A DNA stretch of 64,000 bases from Dama dama (Eukaryota; Chordata; Mammalia; Artiodactyla; Cervidae). Both the position numbers and the translations under genes were made by a program. Shown piece after piece: positions 1 to 10,850 of this stretch; position 1 is the first letter of the stretch, and each line of letters begins with the position of its first letter. The stretch is from contig NC_083691.1 of assembly GCF_033118175.1 (NCBI RefSeq), positions 17,333,001-17,397,000 on the forward strand, read 5' to 3'. The notes beneath the pieces were generated by a model, which had not been told where the DNA came from, did no database searches, and saw nothing but the letters and a program-made list of their open reading frames with translations.

Positions 1-2594
1 TAGCTTTGTTCACAGTGATGCTTCCTGAGACCCACTTGACTTCACATTCCAGGATGTCTGGCTCTAGGTGAGTGATCACACCACTGTGGTTATCTGGGAT
101 GGGAAGACATTTTTTGTATGGTTCTTCTGTGTATTCTTGCCACCTCTTCTTAATATTTTCTGCTTCTGTTAAGTCCATATCATTTCTGTCCTTTATTGTG
201 CCCATCTTTGCGTGAAACGTTCCCTTGGTATCTCTAATTTTCTTGAAGGATCTCTAGTGTTTCCCATTCTATTGTTTTCCTCTATTTCTTTGCACTGATC
301 ACTGAGGAAGTGATCTTATCTCTCCTTGCTATTCTTTGGAACTCTGCATTGAAATGAGTATATCTTTCCTTTTCTCCTTTGTCTTTCTCTTCTCTTCTCT
401 TCTTTTCTCAGCCTTTTGTACAGCCTCCTCATACAATCATTTTGCATTTTTCCACTTCTTTTTGTTGGGGATGGTCTTGATCACTGTCTCCTGTACAATG
501 TCACAAACCTCCATCCATAGTTCTTCAGGCACTCTATCAGATCCAATGCCTTGAATCTACTTGTCACTTACACTGTATAGTCATAAGGGATTTGATTTAG
601 GTCATACCTGAATGGTCTAGTGGTTTTGCCTACTGTCTTCAACTTCAATCTGATTTTTGGCAATGAGTTCATGATCTGAGCCACAGCCAGCTCCTGGTCT
701 TGTTTTTGCTGTCCATATAGAGCTTCTCTACCTTTGGCTGCAAAGAATATAATAATCTGATTTTTGTGTTTACCATCTGGTGATGTCCATGTGTTCAGCT
801 GTCTCTGTTGTTGGAAGAAGGTGTTTGCTATGACCAGTGCCTTCTCTTGGCAAAACTCTGTTAGCCTTTGCCCTGCTTCATTTGGTATTCTAAGGCCAAA
901 CTTGCCTGTTACTCCAGGTATCTCTTGACTTCCTAGTTTTGGCTTCCTGTCCCCTATAATGAAAAGGTGTTAGTTCTAGAAGGTCTTGTAGGTCTTCAAA
1001 GAATCATTCAACTTCAGCTTCTTTAGCATTACTGGTTGGGGCATAGACTTGGATTACTCTGATACTGAATGGCTTGCCTTGGAAAGGAACAGGGATCATT
1101 CTGTTTCTTTTTGAGATTGCACCCAAGAACTGCATTTTGGACTCTTTTTTTTTTTAGCCTGTGAGGGCTACCCCATTTCTTCTAAGAGATTCTTGCCCAC
1201 AGTAGTAGACATGATGGTCATCTGAGTTAAATTCATCCATTCCAGTCCATTTTAATTGACTGATTCTTAAAATGTCGATGTGCACTCTTGCCATCTCCTG
1301 TTTGACCACTTCCCAATTTGCCTTGATTCATGGACCTAACGTTCTAGGTTCCTATGCAATATTTTTCTTACAGCATCTGACTTTACTTCCATCACCAGTC
1401 ACATCCCCAACTGGGCGTTGTTTTTGCTTTGGCTCCATCTCTTCATTCTTTCTGGAGTTATTTCTCCACTGATCTCCAGTAGAACATTGGGTGCCTACCA
1501 ACCTGGGGAGTTCATCTTTCAGTGTCATACCTTTTTGCCTTTTCATACTATTCATGCAGTTCTCAAGGCAAGAATACTGAAGTGGTTTGCCCTTCCCTTC
1601 TCCAGTAGACCACATTTTGTCAGAACTCTCCACCATGACTGGTCTGTCTTGGGTGGCCCTACATGACATGGCTCATAGTTTCACTGAGTTAGACAAGGCT
1701 ATGGTCCATGTGATCAGTTTGGTTAGTTTTCTGTGATTGTGGTTTTCATTCTGTCTGCCCTCTGAGGGATAAAGATAAGAGGCTTATGGAAGCTTTGTAA
1801 TGGGAGAGATTGAGTGTGGGGGAAACTTGGTCTTGTTCTGATGGGTGGGGTCATTCTCAGTAAATCTTTAATCCAATTTTATGTTGATGAGCAGGACTGT
1901 GATCCCTCCCTGCTGTTTAACTGATACCAAACTGTGATGGAGGTAATGAAGATAATGACAACCCCCTTCAAGAGGCCCTGTGCATGCACTGCTACACTCA
2001 GTGCCCCCGACCCTGTAGCAGGCTACCTCTAACCCATGCCTCTGCTGGAGACTCCTGGGCACTCACAGGCAAGTCTGGGTCAGTCTCTTGTGGGGTCACT
2101 GCTCCTTTCTCCTGGGTCCTGGTGCACACATGTTTTGTTTGTACCCTCCCAAAATCTGTTTCCCCAGTCCTGTGTAAGTTCTGGTGGCGCTGTGGTGGGG
2201 TTAATAGTGACCTCCTCCAAGAGGGCTTATGCCACACCCAGGTCTGCTGCACCCAGATCGCCTGCACCTGTGGCAGGCCACTCCTGACCCATACCTCCGC
2301 AGAAGACACTCAATCACTCAAAGGCAGCTCTGGCTCAGTCTCTGTGGGGTCTCCTGGTGCCCACGAGGTTTTGTTTGAGCCCTCTGAGCATATCTGGTGA
2401 GTATGGAGTTTGATTCTAAACATAATTTCTCCCCTCCTACCATCTTGCTGGAGCTTCTCCTTTGTCCTTGGATGTGGGGTATCTTTTTTTTTGGTGGAAT
2501 CCAACATTCTCCTGCCAATGGTTGTCCAGCAGCAAGTTGTAGTTCTTGCAGGAGAAAATGAATGGACATCCTTTTACTCCACCATCTTGTAGAA
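1..2594 (-). mobile_element. BovB (RTE) LINE, 5' half, cut by window edge
   Basis: Read on the minus strand, this is the 5' part of a BovB LINE. The 5' leader lies at about 1760-2594, the endonuclease region at about 900-1700, and the linker toward the reverse transcriptase at 1-900. The 3' end would lie left of the window. The sequence collinearly matches the second near full-length copy at 19.7-22.4 kb, including the leader. The coding region is broken by many stops and indels, so no protein can be made. The leader contains degenerate internal repeats (about 1990-2110 and 2230-2350 resemble each other), as in the other copy. BovB normally encodes one protein with an AP-type endonuclease and an RT. 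Confidence 0.9.
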
Positions 2595-2639
2595 GATTTG
2601 ATCTATTCTACAAGAATTTGCTTACAGAAGAAATGTAAA

Positions 2640-2990
2640 AGTCACCCTGCTTGTTCAACTTACATGCAGAGTATACCATGAGAAATGCCAAGTTGGGTGA
2701 AGCACAAGCTGGAATCAAGATTGCAGGGAGAAATAGCAATAATCTCAGATTTGAAGATGACACCCTTATGGCAGAAAGTGAAGAGATACTAAAGAGACTC
2801 TTGATGAAAGTGAAAAAGGAGAATGAAAAAGCTGGTTTAAAACTCAACGTTCAAAAAAAGAAGATCATGTCATCTGGTCACATGACTTCATGGCAAATAG
2901 ATGGGAAAACAATGGAAACAGTGAGAGACTTAGTTTTCTGGGCTCCAAAATCACTGCAGATGGTGACTGCAGCCATGAAATTAAAAGATG
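2640..2990 (+). mobile_element. BovB LINE fragment (RT palm to thumb)
   Basis: A 5'- and 3'-truncated BovB piece in plus orientation. Its frame encodes the end of the RT palm and the following alpha-rich segment (NLRFEDDTLMAESEE, then ...LLMKVKKENEKAGLKLNVQ). The catalytic YxDD box reads FEDD at 2750-2761. The piece stops where a SINE begins, and the junction was later duplicated (see the 171-bp repeat). What lies between the preceding BovB leader and 2640 is about 45 bases of unassigned sequence. Confidence 0.88.
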
Positions 2991-3270
2991 AACCGAACTG
3001 GATGAGTGGCTCAGTGGTAAAGAATCTGCCTGCCAATGTGGGAGACGTGGGTTCAATCCCTGAGATGGAAGGTTCCCTGGAGAAGGAAATGACAACCCAC
3101 TTAGTTTTCTGGGCTCCAAAATCACTGCAGATGGTGACTGCAGCCATGAAATTAAAAGATGAACTGAACTGGATGAGTGGCTCAGTGGTAAAGAATCTGC
3201 CTGCCAATGTGGGAGACGTGGGTTCAATCCCTGAGATGGAAGGTTCCCTGGAGAAGGAAATGACAACCCA
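2929..3270 (+). repeat. 171-bp near-identical tandem duplication
   Basis: Copy 1 runs 2929-3099 and copy 2 runs 3100-3270. I aligned them by eye and see a single substitution (aaccgaac against aactgaac). Each copy contains the last 60 or so bases of the BovB fragment and the first 100 or so bases of a Bov-tA SINE. The duplication therefore happened after the SINE and BovB became adjacent. Because 171 is 57 codons, the open frame crossing it stays open (2651-3331), although it encodes only a repeat chimera. Near-identity implies a recent event or an assembly artefact. Confidence 0.9.
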
Positions 3271-3358
3271 CTCCAGTATTTGTGCCTGGGATATCCCATG
3301 GACAGAAGAGCCTGGTGGGCTACAGACATGACTTAGCAACTGAACAACAACAAACATG
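3170..3358 (+). mobile_element. Bov-tA SINE
   Basis: A complete-looking tRNA-derived ruminant SINE. It has a tRNA-like head (tggctcagtggtaaagaat, with a degenerate B box gggttcaatccc), the Bov-A body ending in gactt-agcaactgaac, and an (aac)n tail near 3345. The head also appears, truncated, in the first copy of the 171-bp duplication (about 2999-3099). The middle of the body is shortened relative to the usual element. Confidence 0.85.
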
Positions 3359-3362
3359 CAAA

Positions 3363-4203
3363 TCAGTTCAGTTCAGTCACTCAGCCATGTCCGACTCTTT
3401 GTGACCCCATGGACTGCAGCATGCCAGGCCTCCCTGTCCATCGCCAACTCCCAGAATTAACTCAAACTCATGTCCATTGAGTCGGTGATGCCATCCAACC
3501 ATCTAATCCTCTGTCATTCCCTTCTCCTCCTGCCTTCAATCTTTCCCAGCATCAGGGTCTTTTCAGATGAGTCAGTTCTTCGCATCAGGTGGCCCAAGTA
3601 TTGGAGCTTCAGCTTCAGCATCAGTCTTTCCAATGAATATTCAGGGTTAATTCCCTTTAGGATGAACTGGTTGGATCTCCTTGCAGTCCAAGGGACTCTC
3701 AATACTCTTCTCCAACACCACAGTTCAAAAATATCAGTTCTTCAGTGCTCAGCTTTCTTTATGGTCCAACTCTCACATCCATACATGACTACTGGAAAAA
3801 TCATAGCCTTGACTAGACAGACCTTTGTTGGAAAAGTAATTTCTCTGCTTTTTAATATGCTGTCTAGGTTGGTCATAGCTTTTCTTCCAAGGAGCAAGCG
3901 TCTTTTAATTTCATGGCTGCACTCACCATCTGCAGTGATTTTGGAGCCCAAAAAATAAAGTCTGTCACTGTTTCCACTGTTTCCCCATCTATTTGCCGTG
4001 AAGTGATGGGACCAGATGTCATGATCTTAGTTTTCTGAATGTTGATTTTTAAGCCAACTTTTTCACTCTCCTCTTTCACTTTCATCAGGAGTCTCTTTAA
4101 TTTTTCACTTTCTGCTATAAGGGTGGTATCATCTGCATATCTGAGGTTATTGATATTTTTCCTGGCAATCTTGATTCCAGCTTGTGCTTCATCCAGCCCT
4201 GAT
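3363..4203 (-). mobile_element. BovB LINE, 3' 840 bp
   Basis: A 5'-truncated BovB in minus orientation. The 3' terminus lies at 3363 with the typical (cagtt)n end, and the truncation point is near 4203, within the RT palm. Broken frames on the minus strand read the C-terminal region (3514-3702, 3742-3951, 3873-4085). Motifs such as MLKLKLQYLGHLMRR and VVMYGCESWTIKKAEH are diagnostic of BovB. Its upstream end overlaps in consensus with the plus-strand fragment at 2640-2990, so the two form an inverted repeat with arms of about 300 bases. Confidence 0.93.
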
Positions 4204-5187
4204 GCAAGTCAGTAAAGAAACAGCAAGTTACTCTCTTTGCAGTTTAATGCTGTTGATGAAAGCACCAAGTGTGCCATCAGAAAGAGAGATGTGTTTGTCT
4301 TATCTTGGATTCACACACCTCAGCATATGAGGCAGGAAAATTATACCAACATTCTGGGACTTGCTTGGGCATTGGGGCCAATTTCAAACAGATCAAATGA
4401 GGGGATATACATGAGTGTAGTTCTTACATGACTCGTGAAATGAGAATATGCAGGCAATGTCATCTCTCTGAAGGTCAGGGGAGATCATGTACAAGATGCA
4501 AAGGACAAAACTGGGAATGCGTTAAAGGTTTTACCAGGAATTCATTGTGAAACCTTAACCGTATCAATAATGCTTCCATGTCTAAGAATTGCTATGGCCC
4601 CTTCCACCTTCAAGGACCAGTGGACCCAAATGCACAGTGATGGTGATTTTTTATATTTCAGAAACAGTGCTGTAACTGTGGCTTTAGGACTTGTATGACT
4701 CATTCTTTGACCGCTGATCAGCATGTCGCTGGCTTGAGGACTACTCCTGCATGCCTGGTTTTCTCATAGGGGCAGGGAGAAGTGTCCTGGTGTTCAGTAA
4801 CTCTATCTGGAAATTGGCTGGATGTTTACAAATTCAGCACAGAGTGTACTCAGATTCCTCAGCTCGGAAATTAAAGGGTATTTCTGTTATTTATTTACAC
4901 GATTTATTTTGTACTGCCATAATTTAAACCAAATCAAACTCCAACCCCAGAAACAATAGCCTGATGAATTTTTAAAGAAACTTTCCAAAATAAATCAATT
5001 TTTTTTTTTGGCTCGAGTTAAATTGGAAAAGTTTCCACCCCTAAGGAAGAATTGTGCTTTGTTTGTTTGGGGAACATTAGAAGGCATCCAGTAAATTTTT
5101 ACACAAGAGGTCGCACTGTCTTAACTGGGAGATGCTACTGACACTTAAAGAATGGAGGAAAGCAATCAGGTTAAGAGTTATTTTCAG
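4204..5187. other. Unique, AT-rich DNA
   Basis: No repeat family or convincing exon was recognised. The longest frames (64 and 60 codons) lack domains. A T10 run lies at about 5000. Confidence 0.5.
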
Positions 5188-5403
5188 GCATGGAATGGCT
5201 TATTATGTGCCAGGCACCAGGTTATACATAACTTAAAATTTTTAATACTAATGTAATTATCTCCATTTTATAGCTGTGGAGCTGAGATTCAGAGAAATTT
5301 TATGGCTTTTATAAGATCAGACCATGATGGAGGAAAATTCAAACCAAAACATTTCCCCCTCCAAATTCCATGGCTTTTAAACTTGACCCAGTCACTATAT
5401 TCC
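5188..5403 (-). mobile_element. MIR SINE (ancient)
   Basis: Reverse-oriented MIR. Read on the plus strand it shows the ordered marks of an inverted MIR: tattatgtgccaggcacc, then atctccattttatagc, gctgagattcagagaaat, and a decayed tRNA-derived end (aattcaaaccaaaac). Divergence is high, as expected for an element older than placental radiation. Confidence 0.8.
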
Positions 5404-6573
5404 TTTTGCACACAGATGCTAAAATCCTTATTTTTCTAAGCTAGTGTGGCTTCTAATGAATATTATTAAGAAGTACCAGAAGACAAATTCTTGCCCCCAA
5501 TTTTGTCTGTCTCCAGGATGTTTCTCAGTTCATACAGCATTTGATTCCGCCTCAACATTCCATCTGCACCTGATGTATCTTAATAACAATACAAAAAACA
5601 ATCATTATGTGTAAGGGGACTGTCTTGATGATAATTCCAAATCCAATCCCACTCCCCCCATCCTGATGGAACTATTAGAAATGCAACGGGGTGAATAAGA
5701 CAAGTGAAGACATGAGAATGGGAAATGTTATGCAAAGACAAATTAAAGATTCTGTAATAATGAGAATAATGACTACTTTTCTTATAGTTTAACTGACTGG
5801 GATGGGGTGGGGGGGCTAAAATTTGGTTTAGAAACGTTTGCCTTCCATGTGTTTGAGGTTTTGCTGGTTTAGAAATGTTATTTTTGTTGAAGCCTACTGC
5901 TTCTACCTCTGCACATCACTCATTATCCCATTCTTGTGTGGACATATGGCTCAGAAAGTTTAGAAAACACTGCCCAATTTGTCTAAATACCAACTCATGG
6001 CCTAATCCGCCACAGTGCCCATTGTGTTGGAGAACACAGCTGTATAACCTTATCGGCACTGGCCAAAGGAGTGCCCGCCAGTTCAAATGCTGATCCAAAG
6101 CTTCAGTTTGCCTTGGCACGTGGTGGGTGCACATTTGGAAGGAGCCTGCTGGTGAGGGAATTTGAGGGCTTGGAGGAGGGAAGGAGGGAAGAGACAGTTT
6201 CTGCCTTTCTGATCTGCACAATTCAAACAAATAGCCAACTTTCCTGTGCCAAAAAAATTTTAAAGAGTATTTCCGCCACCCCCCACCCCCCCACCCCCCC
6301 CCCCCTCCCCAGCTCTGGAATCTTTCCTTCCTATGCCAAGATGGTTCCCATAGCTCTCACTTTTAGGGAAAAAAATCAGAAAATAACTGAAGTAATATCT
6401 TCCTCTGGAGTGGGGGAAGGGAAGGATCCTCCTGTCCTAAACCCCACCTTTGTTCATCTGGAGACAGGAGAGCCCACTCAGAGACTGTGAATTGGTGACT
6501 GCTTGCTTTCCTTCCTGGACTAGCTGAACAAGGGAGCAGGGGTGTGTTCAAGTAATTAGTACATGTTTTTGTT
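5404..6573. other. Unique DNA with a poly-C tract
   Basis: No gene or dispersed repeat recognised. A C-rich tract broken by a few A and T bases lies at 6280-6312. Frames of 104 and 139 codons here have no recognisable domain. Confidence 0.5.
6280..6312. repeat. Poly-C/(CCCCCA) low-complexity tract
   Basis: A run of C interrupted by single A residues and one T. The G-rich complement could form a G-quadruplex, which is inference only. Confidence 0.9.
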
Positions 6574-6892
6574 ATTGTTCACTCAGTTGTGTCTGACTGT
6601 GACCCCATGGACTGCAGCACACCAGACTTCCCTGTCCTTCACTATCTCCCAGAGTTTGCTCAAATTCATATCATTGAGTCAGTGATGCCATCCAACCATC
6701 TCACCCTCAGACACCCTCTTCTCCTCCTGCCTTCAATGTTTCCCACATCATGGTCTTTTCTGATGAGTTGGCTCTTCACATCACGTAGCCAAAGTATCAG
6801 AACTTCAGCTTCAGCATCAGTCCTTCCAATGAATATTCAGGGTTGATTTCCTTTAGGATTGACTGGTTTGATCTCCTTGCTGTCCAAGGGTA
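6574..6892 (-). mobile_element. BovB LINE 3' stub
   Basis: About 320 bases of the BovB 3' end in minus orientation. It begins at the 3' terminus (tcactcagttgtgtctgact) and breaks off in the C-terminal coding region (ctccttgctgtccaaggg). It is moderately diverged and 5'-truncated, the usual outcome of target-primed reverse transcription. Confidence 0.9.
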
Positions 6893-6969
6893 CATATTTT
6901 ACAACAAGCAATGTCTAACAAAACACTAGAATAATATAGAAAGACTGTTTCTCATTAGAAATGCATTAA

Positions 6970-7300
6970 TTCATACACTGAAAAATAACTGAGCACTTGC
7001 TATGTGCCACATATGGTGTTTTGAGACCAAAAAAAAAAATGGAGTTGTGATTCCATCTCTAAAAGAACTCCTAATTGGGATGGGGTGGGCACTAGAGGCA
7101 AGGGTACACAGCTTTTTAGCACCCAGGGAATTTACTGCCAAAGCTTCAGTTTGTTGTTCATTTAGTGGAGCTATATCAATAACAATATCCATTATGTTAT
7201 GGATATCCAAGGTATCTATAACAGTACCTTCAGCATAAAATCATTATGAGGAATAAATGAATTAAAATGAGGATTATGGAACAGTTCCTGGCCAGAAATT
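6970..7300 (+). mobile_element. MIR 3' part plus possible older repeat
   Basis: The stretch at about 7190-7300 resembles the MIR core and tail in plus orientation (gaggaataaatgaattaaaa, then ggaacagttcctggcc). The stretch at about 6975-7090 (cttgctatgtgccacatat and following) has the look of another ancient mammalian repeat, but I cannot name it. Confidence 0.45.
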
Positions 7301-7423
7301 GGGAGAGAGACCTTAGGGAAATACATCATGTAATGACATTTCACTAAGTATATAACCTACATTCAGGCAAAAATTCTTACAAATGAGAGTAGGAAAACTT
7401 CCAGTAAAGGGGGGAGGTGTAGA

Positions 7424-7527
7424 CTTCCCAGGCAGTCCACACATCTACTGCACAGGGCACAGGTTCACAGGTTCCCCTAGTCAGCGATCTGAGATCCCAC
7501 ATGCTGCCAAAAAAAAAAAAAAAAAAT
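7424..7527 (+). mobile_element. CHR-2-type tRNA SINE
   Basis: A short artiodactyl tRNA-derived SINE: a decayed head (gacttcccaggcagtccaca), a B-box region (acaggttcccctagtcag), the signature gatcccacatgctgcc, and an A18 tail at 7508-7526. Confidence 0.78.
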
Positions 7528-8231
7528 TATTTTAGTTTTAAAAAAAGGGGAGTAGGGAGATGCACTTAAGCACAAGAGCATTCAGAGTCCACCTGGGTGT
7601 GTGGGTCCAGGAACAGGCTTGAGGATGACCCCACTAGCTCACAGCCTGGGAGGACCTCATTTCTGCATTCACTCATCTGGGAACCCGTCTGTGTTCACAC
7701 TGACTCTCTGGAAGGCATTCAGAGAGCTGGGTTGGAATCTTTTCTACTGTGTGACTATTTCACTGTGAGGCATATTTTGCATCAACATTACTTTTTAATA
7801 CTGAGGATGTGCAAGCTAATGTCTAGAGGTCCTTTTCCAGCTGAATTGTGTTCAAAAGCCTTGCTCAGTGATGTCTTGTTCTTTTGTCCACTCATCAGAA
7901 CACAGACCACGAGTGCCTGGGGGAAATGGAGAATCTGTACCCTGCAATCCTGCAAAAGAACCTCTTCCTCTCTGGGCTCTTGCTCTGAGATGCGTGGCAT
8001 CTCAGGCTGGGGAACAGGTATGTTTTTCCAGGGATTCCACCAGCCAGGAAAAAGACAGACTGGTGATGTAGAGGGTGGTGTGGTCCAGGATTTCGCACAG
8101 CATGTGACATAGAGCAGGCACCTCTGATCTCTCAAAATCTCCAGACAGGAAGCATCTTAGGACAGGGACTGTGTTAGACACCAATGCCCCTAAGACTAGT
8201 AGAACTTCTGACCCGAGTTAGGCACTGGTTA
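7528..8231. other. Unique DNA
   Basis: Contains an uninterrupted 171-codon frame (7597-8112, plus). It has no recognisable domain, overlaps similarly long frames on the other strand and lacks any exon signals I would trust. A weak MIR-like stretch may lie at 7718-7800. Confidence 0.45.
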
Positions 8232-8440
8232 AGAGCTTCCCTAATGGCTCAGCAATAAAGAATCCATCTGCAATGCAGAAGACATGGATTCGATCCCTGG
8301 GTCAGGAAGATCCCCTGGAGAAGTAAAGGGCAACCCACTCCAGTATCTTTGTCTGGAGAATCCCATGGACAGATGATCCTGGTGGTCTACAGTCCATGGG
8401 GTCACAAAGAGTCAGACACGACTGAGCGACTGAGCACCTT
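8232..8440 (+). mobile_element. Bov-tA SINE
   Basis: Full structure: tRNA-like head (atggctcagcaataaagaat), intact Pol III B box (gattcgatccctgg), Bov-A body, and end (gacacgactgagcgactgag). It is well preserved and so relatively young. Confidence 0.92.
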
Positions 8441-8599
8441 AGCATCTAACATCTTATGAAACTCCTGAGAGAGGGGAAAAAAGGCAAAACATCTAGGTGT
8501 GCAAGTCCATGTTATAGAACAAATGATTAGAGCTTTTGCTGACCGTGGAGGAAATAAGAGAATCTGGAGAGAAGGGAGGTCTGGGAACTTGAGTAGAGC

Positions 8600-9262
8600 C
8601 AGACATTGAAACTTTAGTCAACACCAAAAAAGAAATGAGCTACCAAGTCATGAAAAGACCTGGTGGACACTTACATGCATATTATTAAGTGAAACAAGCC
8701 AGTCTAAGAAGGTTACATACTCTATGATTACAACAAAAGGACATTCTAGAGAAGCTAAAACTTGAAGGGCATGGCAACCCACTCCCATAGTTCTTGCCTG
8801 GAGTATTCCATGGACAGAGGAGCCTGGCAGGCTACAGTCCATGGGGTAGCAAAGAGTTGGATGTGACTGAGCAACTAACACTTTCACTTTCACATGCATG
8901 GAGACACTAGAAAGATCAGTGGTGCCAGGGATTGGAGGCTGGGAGGGATAAACAGGCAGAACAGAGGGAATTTTTAGGGCCATGATAATCTTCTGTATGA
9001 TACCACAGTGATGGACACATAACATTATACATTTGCCCAAACCACGAAAAGCACAACACCAAGAGCAAACCCTGATGTGAACTATGGACTCTGGGTGACT
9101 AGTATGGGTCAGTGTAGATTCATCAGCTGTAACAAATGTACTATCTGGTGAAGGATGTTTGTAGTGGGGAGGCTGTGTGTGTGTTAGGCAGGAAACATAT
9201 GGGAAATCTCTGTATCTTCCTCTCAATTTTACTGCGAACCTGAAGTTTCTCTTAAAAAAAAA
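8600..9262 (+). mobile_element. Old L1 3' UTR, split by Bov-A
   Basis: The two halves (about 8600-8765 and 8894-9262) match in order the 3' untranslated end of an old mammalian L1: cttacatgcatattattaag, then aagatcagtggtgccagg, ggacacataacattatac, tcctctcaattttactgcg, and an A-rich tail. The interruption is a Bov-A SINE. The tail runs into an (aac)n stretch at 9273-9290. Confidence 0.78.
8766..8893 (+). mobile_element. Bov-A SINE fragment inserted in L1
   Basis: Body-only Bov-A sequence (ggcatggcaacccactccc to gactgagcaactaaca) followed by ctttcactttcac. It lacks the tRNA head. It sits inside the older L1 3' UTR, giving a clear relative age. Confidence 0.85.
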
Positions 9263-10460
9263 AAACAGAAACAACAACAACAACAACAAAAAAACAGTCT
9301 TACATGTCTTCTCTTGATAAAATGAAAAGCAGTCTTAAATGTTTTTAAGGTGCCTTGATGATGACTAAGGGAACTGCATCTGTAATTTCTGGGGCTCTTA
9401 ATTTCCAAATGGGGCCACAGTTTCCAAAGAAGCCTCCCGGGTGGTCAGCACCACCCCCATCTGCATTTCACCTCAATTCTCTTCCCCAAAGCCGGAGTTT
9501 TGACCAACGGACTCCAATATGTAAATGCTCCCTCATCTTGTCGTCCCATAGACATCCTTATCTGATGAACTAGGATGCAACTCTAACTGCCACAAAGAGG
9601 AGACACAGCAAGTTAATTATACACAGTTTCTGCCTCAAAAATGCCTGATAGGATCTCAAATGCAGAATTACAAAAAGAGTTTGGACATCAGCATGATCAA
9701 ACCATGTGTCCTGCATTACCAGCTTGTGTTCTGCTTATCTACTCTGTGATCAGGTTTTTGAAAACTGATTGCAGTTTTTGTGGACTGCAGTCCACAAAAT
9801 CTCCAGATTACATAAAATGGGGATGTTTTGTATTTTGTCACTAAGGGAAGTTATCCTTAACTGAATAAAATAATTGCAAACAGATCTTTTCTGTAACTTC
9901 TCATTCGAAGATTATTCAGCAGTTCTTTATAACTCCACTCACTTTTAAGCCTGGAGCAGGAGTAACAAGATACAGATAGTAAGATTTTTTTTTTTGCAAA
10001 ATGAACTTTCCACCATGTGACCAAGAATCTGAAGGTTAAAATCTTAAGACATGCAGTTCTTCTGACCTGAAATTGAGAAAGCTTTAGCTATTACGTCAAA
10101 ATATCTGAGATGAGGAAGTCTTCATTAATTTGCATAAGCATGCATCCTCCCAATTCCTGTTTGTATTAATTCTTTCATTGGCAAAGTTGGAGACAACCCA
10201 CCCCATTTCTTCAAACTCCTTTGCATTCAATTTATATCTCTTATACCAATTTATATGTAAAATAGGTTACATATATGATATTATTTATACTATACTCACA
10301 TGTCTTATAACTTTTATAAAAAAGCAACATAATCATTAGGAGTAAGAAAGTGGCAAATCAAATTAATAATCCCTCTCCACCGTAATTTATTCCTTAGCAG
10401 GTATGGCAATCTTTTGGCTTTGGCTGCAATTCTTATTTACGTGTTTCTTCACTTCTGAAG
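9263..10460. other. Unique AT-rich DNA
   Basis: Simple A-rich/(aac)n sequence at 9250-9295 is followed by about 1.1 kb with no recognised repeat or exon. Confidence 0.5.
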
Positions 10461-10850
10461 TACTCTTGTTGCTGTTAAGTAGCTAAATTGTGTCCAACTC
10501 TTCGCAATCACGTGGAGAGCAGCACACCATGCTTCCCTTCACTATCTCTTGCAGTTTGCTCAAATTCATGTCAAGTCAGTGATGCAATCCAACCATCTTA
10601 TCCTCTATCACCCGTTTTTCCTCCTGCTCTCACACTTTGCCAGCATCAAGGTCTTTTCCAATGAGTCGTCTCTTTGCATCAGGTGACTAAAGTATTGGAG
10701 CTTCAGTTTCAGCATCAGTCCTTCCACTGAATATTCAGGATTGATTTCCTTCAAGATTGAATGGTTTGATCTCCCTGCTGCCCAAGGGACTCTTAGGAGT
10801 CTTCTCCAGCACCACAGTTTGAAAGCACCAATTCTTTGGCACTCAACCGC
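10461..10850 (-). mobile_element. BovB LINE 3' stub
   Basis: A diverged BovB 3' end, minus orientation, about 390 bases. The 3' terminus is at left (agctaaattgtgtccaact) and the truncation is at ttctttggcactcaacc. Many substitutions suggest an older insertion than the copy at 18.5 kb. Confidence 0.88.

Noticed and set aside
2651..3331. 226-codon plus-strand open frame
   Set aside because: It is a BovB RT fragment joined to a SINE, kept open only because the tandem duplication is a multiple of three. Not a host gene.
3470..3958. 162-codon plus-strand frame, and similar frames at 17853, 39554 and 62803
   Set aside because: All are antisense readings of BovB. The same protein-like wording recurs in each copy because the element repeats, not because a gene family exists.
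7597..8112. 171-codon plus-strand open frame
   Set aside because: No recognisable domain, overlapping frames on both strands of similar length, no exon signals or codon bias visible. Most likely chance.
8648..9289. 213-codon minus-strand frame
   Set aside because: Antisense of an old L1 3' UTR plus a Bov-A SINE. Its start lies in the inverted poly-A tail.
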